A DNA stretch of 64,000 nucleotides from NCBI GenBank assembly GCA_021613535.1, contig CP075495.1, positions 2,790,001 through 2,854,000 on the forward strand, written 5' to 3'. The DNA comes from Adineta vaga (Eukaryota; Rotifera). The notes below the pieces were generated by a model. The model did no database searches, was not told the DNA's origin, and was given only the letters and a program-made list of their open reading frames with translations. This document shows, in pieces, positions 26,301 through 38,100 of the stretch; positions within the stretch are counted from its first letter, which is position 1, and every line of letters starts with the position of its first letter. The position numbers and the translations under genes were made by a program.

Positions 26301-28191
26301 ATGTGCATGTGCATATTCATAGTCAGCATGATATCAATAGACATGTTCTACGTCTCTAGGATTCTATTGATGACGAAAGAAAATAGATTGTTGTTCTATT
26401 ATATACTATGAATTTTGGTCTGTTTTTCCTGAAACCAGAAAAAGAAGATGTACAACAAGGAAAACTAATATTGTAGAAGCAAAATGAGTTAGCAATGTAG
26501 TATAGCTGGACAACCAGATGTCGAATATCGCGTGATGAAAAGGGTGTGCGAGCAAGAAAATGTAACGCGAGAAGAGAAGAAGAGAAAAAAAAGAACGTCG
26601 TCACCATCATCAAACAACGCTCGAACGACGACCAACGGTAAAGCGTCAAATAATCGTCCGTTTCACTGCATTGCATTTTTTGCGTTCTTTTTATCCTTGT
26701 GCTGTCCTGTCCCTTTTGCTCTCTCCTTCTCTCATGTGTGCGTTTGCTTGCCCCTCACTTCGTCTTCGCTACTCTCAGTTTGCGCTGTCTTTCTCTTTCT
26801 CTCTGTCGTTGCACACATGCATACACATGCACACGATCAGTGCACAAGGACATAACAAGAAGGAAGAAGAGGACAAGAGAGAGCGAGAGACAGAGAAAGA
26901 AGAGTGTCGTCATTAACGGTCACTTCACCCACCCTCATACGCACACATATTGCGTTGACGACGAAGACGACGATTGCATTACTCGAATACATGTGCACCG
27001 AGTACGTAACACACACATATATATATATATGTATGCATGTATGTCTCCGTGAGTTGCATCAACATTTAACTCTTTGATTCTAAGATGCAAATTTGCAGAT
27101 ATGATATTAAAATACATTTGTTTGAAACTTTTTATTAATTTTTTTTCGAATTTTGTTCATATGTATTGATGTGAGTTCTGTGAGTTTTCTAAAATCAGAC
27201 ACAATACGACTGACTCAAATACTATTATTGCTATGTTGTTTTCCAGCACAACAAGAAATGAGTATCTAGGAAAAAAGAGAGAATGAATGGATGAAAGACG
27301 ATTCAGACCGGATGGGTAGCTCGCCTGCGGACTCTCGTTTCATTAACGAATAGCTATTATAACGAGTGACGATGACGGTGATGATGTTAGGGGTGGGTTG
27401 AATACCAACGCCCGAGCAATTTTTTTCCTTCTCACACTCTTTTTCTTGCGTTCTTTTTTATGTTTCTTTCTGCATCGTCCTTTTTTCCTTTTTTTTCTTC
27501 TTCTTCTTTTTTATTTCCATATGGCGGACACACAAGTCCGAGACGAGAGACGACAATGTCGATGTCGACGACGGCCGGGTAAGAAAAGAGTGAGAGAACG
27601 CAAGTAAAAGATGATTGCATGTCTAATTTACGTCATGGCGACTGCGACTATATAACGTTCGTTCTCGTCCTTTCTCCCTTCTTTCTTCGCACAACCAACA
27701 TCTAATCCAGTGCGAAGGACAAGGCTATTTCTTCTATGTGTGCGCCTAGTATATGAGTGTGAAAGACAGAACACTTATTCCCTTGCCATTATCTAATGTA
27801 TTGAACTTATAGCTTTCTCATTTTGTCTTCCGTCTACTTATAGCATTCTCGTTTCCTAATATAAAACGTTATTGATCGCAATGCAGGACAATTCGATAGA
27901 ATACAATTGAATTTGTTTTGCTCTGAAACAAAAACATATCCACTTCGTAGTTCCCTGGCTTTATTTCTCTTCTTTTGCAATTACTCTCTAGGATATTAAT
28001 GTTGTTGTTGTTGTTGTTGTTCTGCTATGTTTAACGTTCGAGGAAGATATATGTGCGTGCGTGTGCCCTCTCGATATCTACCATATCTCCTCTCTTTATT
28101 TTTCTGATCATCATCATCATTCTTCTTCTTATTATTATTATTATTCATGATAGATTTACGCAACTATTTTACGAATTATTTTTTAGAGTGG
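23371..28191. other. intergenic region, 4.8 kb
   Basis: From 23371 to about 25540 it is AT-rich with no coding signal. From about 25540 to 27700 the texture changes to CpG-containing low-complexity sequence (listed separately). From 27700 to 28191 are GTT, TCA and TTA repeats and a 3' splice site at the edge of the BCL11-like gene. Confidence 0.6.
25540..27700. promoter_or_regulatory. CpG-rich low-complexity tract, candidate promoter/enhancer region of the BCL11-like gene
   Basis: This tract differs visibly from its flanks: frequent CG dinucleotides (acgtcggacgg, cgacgacggccggg), purine-only and pyrimidine-only runs, GT/CA repeats near 25554-25572, and a run of ten C at 25849-25858. Open frames on both strands are long but made of biased residues, so they reflect base composition and not genes. 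It lies 0.5-2.6 kb upstream of a developmental transcription-factor gene. A regulatory or 5'UTR role is inferred from position only. Confidence 0.4.
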
Positions 28192-31100
28192 ATGCTCAAC
28201 GGTACTGTTGAGCCGCTGTTGTCCATGAACAGTAGTAACAATCGATCAGTATCATTAATGATGACCAATGGCGATAGCAACAGTAATAATACTAAAACTT
28301 CACAAAAACGATCACCAATGAAAAATACATCATTAGTGGATTTGATGTCATCAACGAACAGTAATAATAATACGAATCATTCATCAACAGATACTGATAA
28401 TCGTATTAAATTTATCGATATGCTTGTATGTGGCTCATGTCAGCAAGATTTTCAACTATCAGATATTGTTAAATTTATTGAACACAAAGCAATATGTGGA
28501 AATAAGGAAAATAAACAAAAAATACCATATCATTATTCCCGTCGACATCGTCGAAGAGGAGAAGATGATTATGATGAAGATTATGATGAGGACGACGATG
28601 AAGACGATCACAAAAGCCATCAAAGTAGTCATTCAAGTGAAAGTGAAAATGAAAATAATATTCCACGGCATCATCATCATCATCAACAACGATCATCACA
28701 AAAACAAACAAATTTTCCAAAAGTTCTTGTCGATGCAAGTGCTAACACATTGAACAGTACAAGTGAGTCGAATCACTTTTTTTTAATTTTACTCTTGTTT
28801 TGTGTTAATTCATATATTTGTATTCTAGCTGAACCATATAATTTCGAATGTAGTCAATGTGGTGATGTGTATAGTACAGGTAACGTTCATGGAAACTAGT
28901 CATTCAATACATTTTACTCTTGTTTATTATTTAGCATGGTTTCTCATTCAACATCATCAATATGTACACGGAGTGAAAATGTATAATAATTGTCTGAATG
29001 AAAATTCATCATCAAATATGAATTTAAATCCAGCAACAGCAGCAACGCGAAATAATAGTCTATTATCTAATGATCCATCATTGCTTAACATAGATTTTAA
29101 TTTACTTGAAGCTGCATTTAAAGAAGCAATGCCATCGAATCGATCACTAGCATCATCGACTGCATTTGCTTCGAATCAATTAATTGCGGCTGCTAATGCT
29201 GCTCGATCAGCACAACAACAACAAACATTATCGATACGAACTACTACCGATAGTGACAATAACTCACGTAGTTGTTTCTCGGCAGGTATCAACTCAAAGG
29301 CTAACGTGCCATTTTCTTCTCTTGCTACTACATCAACATCTCATCCTTCTCCGACAAATTTTATACACGAAGCAGTCCGATCAAATTCGATTGTTCAGCT
29401 ATTTAAAGAAGTTGCTAAACAACAACAACAATCATGTAAAACTTATAGTAAAGATAAACCAAAAACTAATGATTCACAATTTCTTACACCAAAATCTTTC
29501 GATATCACTAAATCTCATGTAGGTTTATTCTTCTGTTTAATAACATGCGTATATTTGTATTTTTCTTTATCATAGGTTGGAAATAATTCACCCACCAATG
29601 TATATAATCATGATGGTGAGTGTCCTATTCTTTTATTCTTATTGTTTATTCGTTGTTCTCTAGAAGAATCAGGTCATAATTCTCGACGACAAAAACGACG
29701 ACGACCCATCGATTCCAATACAGAAGATGATCATGAACAAAAACGAAGATTCTCATCTTTATCTCTTTCAACATCATCCAATCGAGCTACAAACACATCA
29801 ATTCCATCTTCACGTTGTCTTTCAGCATCATCTACACCTTCAATAACTGTTTCATCATTTGAAGATGAATCAACATACCATGGAACAAATGGCAATAGAA
29901 CAATTAGTACTGATGCAGTTAACCAATCATTAACATCTATCGATCAACCTCAACAACGGAAACGTCATCAACGTAAACCAACACGACAAAAGCCTGCACA
30001 ATTATCCAATGGTATCACAACACAACATCAAACAACGATATCAGTTAAAGATGAACCATATGATACAGATGATAATAGTGTAACATATAATGGTAGTAAT
30101 GATGAAGAAAAACAATCTAGTACAAGGAAAAAATCAAGTTCATTACTGACAACCGGTGGAAATTCTTCTAACGAGTTAACTAATGATAATAGAATATCAT
30201 CAGGTAATTCTTCGACTTATAAATGGCTTCATCAAGCATTTCGTTCATTGATACCACCACAATCACAAATACAGGATACTGAGTTAATAACTCAAATAAA
30301 TTCAACATCTCCACAATCAAGTAAAAACATCATAATAAAATGATATTAATTAACTATTTGTTTTTCTCTTCTTAGTTTCACAAATAGATAACAATGGTAA
30401 CAATTGTCTATTATCCACACGTTCATCTCCATCATTATCAACAACACCACCATGTTCAACATCTGTGCTGAATTTATCAACTACAACTGCAAATAATACC
30501 GGTGATCAAAATTCACCATCACTGTCTAGTATGATGGAACATTCTTTAACATCACCTGATGATAATCGTCATAATCATCATCATCATCATCAGACAAGAA
30601 CATTAAATCAAGGAAATCGAAATGAAACGAATTCTATAGCATCCTCATCCTCATCATCGACATTATATACAAATAATGGTATTAATCTAACAAATATTTC
30701 CAGTCCCAATTCTCAACGATTAATCAAACGAGATCGACGAAATGATACATGTGAATATTGTGGGAAAGTTTTTAAAAATTGTTCAAATCTGACAGTACAT
30801 CGTCGTAGTCATACAGGTTAATATTCATCAATTTTGTTTTTCTAATTCAATATCTGTTTTATATATTAGGTGAAAAACCTTATAAATGTGAATTGTGTGC
30901 GTATGCATGTGCCCAATCTTCGAAATTAACACGCCATATGAAAACACATGGTCGTGGTGGAAATGAAGCATTTCATTGTCGTTATTGTTCCATGCCATTT
31001 TCCGTCGCTAGTACATTGGAAAAACATATGCGCCGTTGTGATCGGAATCCTCAAATTTTGGCTGTATTCAAACAACAACAACAAACAAATCTATCAACAA

Positions 31101-31282
31101 TAAATAGCAATCGAAAATCAACCATGGATTTAAAACATGAATTTGGTATTGATACAACGGAAGATAATGATGAGATGATGGCTGATGATTTTTCATCATT
31201 TGCAGAAATTATTGACGAACAAAATGATGCGAGTTTAGATGAAGATATCGATGATGTTGATCTTACAGAAGAAAATGAATAA
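28192..31282 (+). CDS. BCL11: BCL11-family zinc-finger transcription factor
   Basis: Nuclear transcription regulator. Exons: 28192-28762, 28829-28879, 28935-29518, 29576-29615, 29664-30320, 30376-30816, 30870-31282; 918 residues. An N-terminal CCHC-type finger is present ([12 protein letters not shown], then FIEHKAIC), as in BCL11 proteins. A C2H2 finger follows, split over two exons ([20 protein letters not shown]). The C-terminal triple finger is nearly identical to the family: [36 protein letters not shown] and [18 protein letters not shown]. Between the clusters is Ser/Asn/Gln-rich disordered sequence with an acidic run ([15 protein letters not shown]) and basic patches. The acidic C-terminus ends the protein. 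The vertebrate middle finger pair is not found. The start is uncertain: the frame is open from ATG 28147, but a 3' splice site (attattttttag, ending 28186) suggests ATG 28192. Confidence 0.93.
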
Positions 31283-32287
31283 CTTTGAGTTTCGTTTTTC
31301 TTTATTTTCCTTAATCAGATACTCTTGTCTCTTTATTTGTTGTGTGTTTTTCCCATTCGTTTTCTTTTTCGTTTAAATTATGATTTCTATATGTAAACTA
31401 TTCTGTTTATTTTTCGTCATTATCTTTATGATCCCACCTGTCTGTTTCATTTTCGATTTATGCAGTTCGGGTTACTTCTATTTTTCTTTTTACTGTCTCT
31501 TGTGTGTTCCCGGTTGGTTGATCTTCTTTTTCTTTTTAGTCAACCGAACAAACACAGAACAGTTTTTTTCTCTCTTTCTCTCTCTCTACATTCATGTCTA
31601 TGTTGTTATATGATGAATCTGTTGAACAGTCTCTTCTATCTATGATCTCTATCTTCATATATATATATATATTTACATTTACGTTTAATTCCTGTTCTTT
31701 CTATCGATTACTTATTTTCAGAAAACAAACACAAAAAAGTTTCCTTGTTTCCATTACCTGTGTGTGTGTGTACGTGTATATTTAGCAAGGACAGGAACAG
31801 CTCTATATATTTGCTTTGTATTTCTTGTTTGTTTTCTTTTTTCGTGTAAACGACGAAATGACCGAATGATTTTGTTTCTTTGGATTTGTTCGATTATATT
31901 ATTCTCATATCGGGTTGTTCTGTATTTTTTTCTTTCTGTTGTTTTCTTTTTTGTGTGTTTCTAACTAGAGCGAGGCAAACGAACAGTAGTTGAAAAACAC
32001 CTATATATGAACATTCATTCATATAGAAGTATTTTTCCTTTCTTCATGTTATTCGTATCTGTGTTATTTGTTGTTTGTTCATTTACATTGCACGTTGCTC
32101 TTCTCCCTTGTTCTTCTTTCTCTATCTCTTTTTTTTGTATAATTGATAATTAAGAATTAAAAAAAGAAAAGCACACACACACCCACATCTATCTCTAGTA
32201 GCTTTATATTATTGATAAAAAGAAATATTCTTGTTGATATTGACAAAAGAGCTAGTTTAATAGATTTCTATCTCTCTCTCTTCAGAT
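31283..32287. other. intergenic region / 3'UTR of BCL11-like gene
   Basis: Strongly T-rich on the plus strand, with GT repeats near 31760-31780, consistent with a long 3'UTR of the zinc-finger gene. The open frames here are Phe/Ser/Leu-rich artefacts of the T-rich composition. A CT-rich 3' splice site (tctctctcttcag, ending 32285) precedes the mitochondrial-carrier ATG by 2 nt. Confidence 0.65.
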
Positions 32288-33788
32288 ATGGCGAACAATT
32301 CAGCATTACTACCGATAAAGCCATACCAACAAATTATTGCTTCGGGTTCCGGTGCTGTACTAACAGCTCTATTTATGACGTTAGATATATTGATAAATGA
32401 TATAATCAATCAGAAAATTTATTCGTTGATATTATTTTCATTAGCAATTGATATGCTAATATGAAAAAACGAATTCTTTCTTTGATTGATTCTATTATTT
32501 TTGTTATTTAAAATTTAACTTATATAATTTGACTTTTTTTTTAGGCCGTTTGATGTTGTTAGTAAGTATATTATCTATAAAGAATACATCTATTTCTTCT
32601 TCACTATTCATTTTCTATTTAATAGAAGTCCGTTTACAATCTCAAACATCGAATGCTGTTCGACAGAATGCTACTCGAACTCCACACTTACCAACAAAAT
32701 CAATATCTTCATCAGTATTATCATCAGCCACATTATGTCGACATTATATGACACATCAACAAGTACACTATTATACTGGTACAATAGATACACTAACAAA
32801 AATAACTCGAGCTGAAGGATTTCGTGTTCTATGGTCTGGTTTAACACCAGCTCTATGCGTATCTATTCCAACCGTTGTTATTTATTTTACGTCTTATATG
32901 AAAGCGAAACAATTACTTGGATATAATGAAAAAAGTCCAAATCCAATCTTACCTGTGATTGCTGGTTTGTAGGAGAAAAAAATCAATCGGTAGAAAAAAG
33001 GTTTATTGGTTCTTTTCATAATAGGTGCTTGTTCACGAATTTTTGCTGTAACAACTGTTTCACCATTCGAATTAGTTCGTACAAAAATACAATCAGAAAA
33101 GGTTCTATATAGTCAATTATTTCGTATTCTTCGTACATCATTAGCGGAAGAAGGACCACGTGTTCTATGGAAAGGTTTATTACCTACTCTATGGCGCGAT
33201 ATACCATTTTCAATGATCTATTGGTTTAATTATGAAACATTCCGAGGTAAAACTCATATCACATGAAATTACAAAAATCTTTTCTATTTTATTATTCATA
33301 GCGTATCTTGTTCGTTCAAATATTCCGGTTGATACTTATGCAACATTTGCATGTGGTGCACTAGCTGGTGGTATTGCTGCAACATTAACAACACCTGCTG
33401 ATGTTGCTAAAACGTTTCGACAAATTGAATTAGGACGTAGTAAATATTCACCAACTAATGGATGTCTTACTTGTGCATCGACATCTGTCAATCAACCAAT
33501 TCAATCAACAAATACTCTATCTATTTTATTACATATACTTCGAGTGGAAGGACCGAAAGGTTTATTTGCAGGTAACTATCCAAGAAGATTTTTATCATAT
33601 CTATATATATATATATATATTTAGGATTGGTACCTCGATTACTTAAAGTTGCTCCAGGTAAAATTGTTATATTTCAATTAATTCTTTTAATTTTTCATTA
33701 TTCTCTTTTTCTGTTAGCTTGTGCAATTATGATCACAAGTTTTGAATCGTTAAAAACATTCTTTCAGCTTGCAAATGCTTCCAACTGA
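32288..33788 (+). CDS. mitochondrial carrier, SLC25A39/SLC25A40 (Mtm1) type
   Basis: Six-TM inner-mitochondrial-membrane carrier. Exons: 32288-32379, 32545-32561 (17 nt), 32626-32964, 33025-33246, 33302-33571, 33625-33657, 33718-33788; 347 residues, the usual carrier length. All three carrier signatures are present: TPFDVVKVRLQ, SPFELVRTKIQ and TPADVAKTFRQ, each at the end of an odd-numbered helix. The long matrix loop after the first signature, and features such as RVLWSGLTPAL, RVLWKGLLPTLWRDIPFSMI and GLFAGLVPRLLKVAPACAIM, place it in the SLC25A39/40 group. Vertebrate members of this group import glutathione. The first matrix loop here has only one Cys. Start: ATG 2 nt after a 3' splice site. 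AATAAA is at 33830-33835. Confidence 0.92.
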
Positions 33789-34291
33789 GTATTTAATGTT
33801 ATTGTTTTTCTACGTCGTCGATTATGTTGAATAAATGATAAAATATAAGAAGAAATAAAAACTTTGTATCCCGTGTCGAGAATAATCTTGAACATTTCAT
33901 ATTCATTCAAAACGTTATGAAGATCATCACTTATTAAATTAGTAATCGAAAAATAAAATAACAGATATTTTTTCTTCTAAGATAACGGATTAAATGCATA
34001 TATAATGTCAATATTGTTATCCGATGACATCAAACACTAAAGAAATGTTTTTTCAAGATAACTTTTCACATGAGTAAATGTTCGTTTTTCATTTTTTATC
34101 GATTATTTGTAATCTTCAACATCGAACAAATAGTAAATGTAAAAGAAAAAGTCATTTTCTCTCTTCAAACATATTTTTTGAAAGATAGAAATCATCTTCG
34201 GTTTTAAATTGTATACAAAAATTTTCATATTCAATAAAACTAACAAAAAGAAATACACATGAATTGAAAGAATTGATCAATCAAAAAATAA
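33789..34291. other. intergenic region between convergent genes
   Basis: Contains the 3' ends of the carrier (plus) and the EF-hand gene (minus). Nothing else seen. Confidence 0.7.
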
Positions 34292-34728
34292 TCACCCATC
34301 TTCATCAATTGGCAAATCTTTCATCATTTCATTCATTTCTTGTTCGGACAATGGTTCACCTAAAGACATCATGGCCGTTTTGAATGTTTCAACGCTAATC
34401 AAACCTATCGAATGTATTTATCTTCGAAAATTTCATACAAAAAACAAAATCTTCTTTTACCATAACGATTTTTATCGAATGTAACGAAGGCATTTTCAAT
34501 TTGTTCATAGGAATATTTCGTACATGAAAGTTTTGACATAATATCAGTAAACCAGAAATAATCGATAGTTTTATTATGAAGAAATTCATCATCAAGTCTT
34601 TCAAGATCATGCTCCGTTGGTGTATGACCTAATGCACGGATTAAAAAATGTACATCATCTACATTGATAACACCTGAATTTTCTTCATCAAGAAAGAGAA
34701 AAGCTTCTTTATATCGAATGTTATCCAT
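34292..34728 (-). CDS. divergent EF-hand protein (calmodulin / myosin-essential-light-chain fold)
   Basis: Two exons, 34461-34728 and 34292-34404, encode 126 residues. EF-hand-like units are recognisable but degenerate. The first loop is DEENSGVINVDD, followed by VHFLIRALGHTPTEHDL, typical of the calmodulin/light-chain family. A later loop, DKNRYGLISVET, is followed by FKTAMMSLGEPLSEQEM. The last unit stops at PIDEDG, in the middle of what would be the fourth loop, so the protein lacks a complete fourth EF-hand. Most acidic ligand positions are missing, so calcium binding is doubtful; a light-chain-like structural role is possible. The ATG directly follows a 3' splice site (ctaattag), so either a 5'UTR exon or a trans-spliced leader is likely, and a missed upstream coding exon cannot be excluded. 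Confidence 0.75.
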
Positions 34729-35127
34729 CTAATTAGAAATAATAAAGAAAAAGTGTATAAAGCGATGATTTTATATATCAGCTATGCGCGACATCTATTG
34801 GCGAAAATAAAACGAAGGGAAATAGCTTAGAACAATGCGACAATATGGCTACATGTTTTAAAGACATTAGTCAGCTGTATGTATAACGATCGGGCACGTA
34901 GGAAAAAAAAACGAAGAAGAAAGATGAAATGAATCATTTTTTTTCTCTTCTTTCTTGTTGTTTTATTATTCCCGAACGAACGAACAAATAAGACAAACGT
35001 TGAAAGAGAAAAAATGTCTAGGTCTCTTTCATTTGCTTTTCTTATTGCCCCAAAGAATAATTGTATTTTTCCTCATTATATATATGTATACATCTCGTTT
35101 ATTTCAGATAGGTCTGATGGCTTCGAT
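34729..35127. other. divergent promoter region
   Basis: Short region between the EF-hand gene (minus) and the ZSWIM8-like gene (plus). A 3' splice site (cgtttatttcag, ending 35107) lies 20 nt before the chosen ZSWIM8 start. Confidence 0.6.
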
Positions 35128-35131
35128 ATGA
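35117..35131 (+). promoter_or_regulatory. four-codon upstream ORF overlapping the ZSWIM8 start
   Basis: ATGGCTTCGATATGA encodes four residues and a stop. Its TGA overlaps the main start as ATGA (main ATG 35128), in a different frame. If the transcript begins at the 3' splice site at 35107, ribosomes meet this ORF first, a layout that can permit termination-reinitiation. Confidence 0.4.
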
Positions 35132-38100
35132 CATCAAATAATACTGAAGAAAATGCAATATCAATAGTTTTCAGTCCAAACAGTATTTTTGTTTCTTCGA
35201 CTTCACTTACACGTCCTCCGACAACACCTACAAATACAACTAATACATACGAATCATTAATTGCCAACATGCTTGATGCTGAACTTGATTCGGATCCTCA
35301 AATGTCTGATAGTGAACTTTCATGGCAATCGGTAACAGATGTTGATAGTTTAACAGCAACAAATCATTGGCGTGGTTGGAAACAACAAACGACAATATCC
35401 TCTACAACAATAATAAATTCAAATAATTCCTTACAATCTACCAATTCAACATCGATATGTAATTCTTCTTTAACAACATTCAATGAAGGTTTGTCTGAAT
35501 TCAAATAATCTTTTCTATTTTAATCATTTGTTTCTAATTTTTTTTCTTCTATAGATCGTATTCCTACATTAGTTGATTTAGCAGCTAAAACAATTGCTCG
35601 ACATATACCATTTGAATTAGTTGAACGATATAAGCAACCTGAACAACCTGTGCCTGAAAATTTACAATTAAAAATCGCTTTTTGGAGTTTTCCTGATGGA
35701 ATTGAAGATATTCGGTATAATAACAAAATTAAATTCTTTGCTTTTCGTAAACCATTCTATTTCCATTTTAGTTTATATACTTGTGTAGCTAATGGTAGTA
35801 CTGATGAATTTATTAAAGCTGAAGCATTACAACAAGCTAAAGCTGTACAAAATATGTTACAAATTGGTTTCCATTTAAGTTCACAAGTTTATGAAATTAA
35901 CTCCATAAATAATTCGGCAAAATGCACGACACAATTTTATCATGTATCGATTATATTTGATCGGAAAAAGATCACTTCATGTCATTGTACATGTACTAAT
36001 TCAAGTTCATGGTGTTCACATATTGTTGCTGTTTGTCTTTGTCGTATAGCACAAGTAAGATTATTGATGAATTGATTTTTCAATTGAAATTTTCTAAATT
36101 TTTTAGCCACAAAATTGTTGTCTACGAGCACCAGTATCGGAATCATTATCACGTTTAAAAATTGATCAATTACGGTATGATAGAGAGATATTTTTTCAAA
36201 TCAATCTTTATTCTATTTTTTTGTCTTTTCAGAAAATTTGCCCAATATCTTATATGGGAAATTCCTCAACAAGTATGTCTATTTCATGAGAGATATGAAT
36301 GAAATTCTTTAATGATTTTTATTTCTTAGTTTTTACCAAAAGCTCAAAGTTTACTCGATGAATTACTGAGCGATAAACCAACGAATGTAAATATGTTACA
36401 AGGAGCACCGGTAAATAAAAAAGTGATTTTGTTTTTTATATTTATATTTTTGTTCGTATTTTCCAGGATCCAACAGCTGGTGGTTTATCTTCAGATATAT
36501 CCGTTTGGTTTCTTGATGATACGAGTTTGCAAGAAAATATTAATAAAACTCTTCATCGATTTTGTCAACCTACACCACAAGTTGTTGGGTACGAGAATAA
36601 ATTCTAACATCAAGTGCATAGAGTTAAAAGAACCATTTTGACATATACTTATGCACTTAGTGTCAATGTTTTCTTTACATAATTAGATAAGATGGGACAC
36701 ATTAGCGACTTCTCTCTTCGATATATACTATTCCAATCTGAATGTTCTCCTCTTGTATTCTTTTAGTGACGTCACCTATTTAACTAGTCCACCAATCTTA
36801 GCTACCACTGAATATTCGAATCTGTTACGTCCATTACGTGGTCGTGAACCAGAAGGTATGTGGAATTTATTACAAATTGTCCGTGAAATGCTTGCTCGAC
36901 ATGATCTCAATGGTACTCAATTACTTGATATTCTTACACGACAATGTCTCTCTCAAGAACAAGTAAAATCTTTTTTTTTCTTCCTGTCTTACAAATCATA
37001 TCTAATCTTTCTCTATTAGATAATTCAATGGTGGTTTACAACGAAAGTTTCAAATGTTTACAATGAACGTGGAACAAATGGTTTGAAACCACATAATACT
37101 TCTTTAGTTCAACAAGCAAGTTCTGCTTTGTGTGATGAAATTGTTCAAATTTGGCGTTTAATCGCTTTGAATCCTCGTTTGAATAATGAAGAGCGAAATG
37201 CTATCTATATGAAATTATGTATATGGCATTTATCCATTATTGAACGTATATGTAAACAAAAAACAACGACAACAAATATTTCGACGACTACAAATGGTGT
37301 TTATACATCACCGACAATAAATTCTACAAATGATCGTACATTAAATCAGAAACGACGTGATATTGATATATTTCCAGGATTTTTACCAGCGATTGAAGTT
37401 TGTCAAATTGATTGGAATCATTGTTCCTATTTTCCAAATACAATTGAAGTCAATGATAATGATAATGATAATGAACGTTTATGGTCGGAATATGTTCGTT
37501 CCTATGATGAATCATTAACTGATGGTTATTCAAAATTAAATACTAATACAAACTTTAATTTCAATACTCAACAACGAATTTTAACTCAACCAATTTCAAC
37601 GATTACCGAAGAAGTTTCTTCGAACATACCAGATGATGAAGTAGTGAATAATCACGAAGAAAAATGTCAAGATATCGATAGTGGAGAAGAATCATGCGGC
37701 GCTGGAAATGGTGATCAACAATCATCATCAAATAGTAGTGATGAATGTAAAATTTATTTTACTGATCGACAATCGACAGTAAAATCTTCAAAGACTACAA
37801 ATACAACAGCACCAGCAGTAACAACAAATTGCGAACCATACGTTTTTAAAACATTGAAGATCATTAATGATTCACTACAGGTATAATGAACGAATATTTA
37901 TCTATGCGAACAAAAAGAAAGAATTGATGTTAATTAATTTAGATTGCCTTTGTTCGTTGTGAAGCATTACGAATTCATGGATATCATAAGGAAGTTTTCA
38001 AACTTGCGAAAGAATTAGCAAATCATATGCTTGAAAATGAAGAAAATCTGACATCTTCTCAAAGTTTGTTCATCGTTTGACTATTAATCATCTAGAAATG

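Noticed and set aside
26136-27120. Cluster of open frames on both strands (60-117 residues)
   Set aside because: Residues are biased (Ser/Leu/Phe or Arg/Lys) and mirror the repetitive CpG-rich base pattern; no domain or splice continuity.
35014-35127. Earlier in-frame ATG for ZSWIM8
   Set aside because: The encoded peptide (Phe/Ile/Tyr-rich) looks like translated intron and a strong 3' splice site lies between it and ATG 35128; kept only as an alternative.
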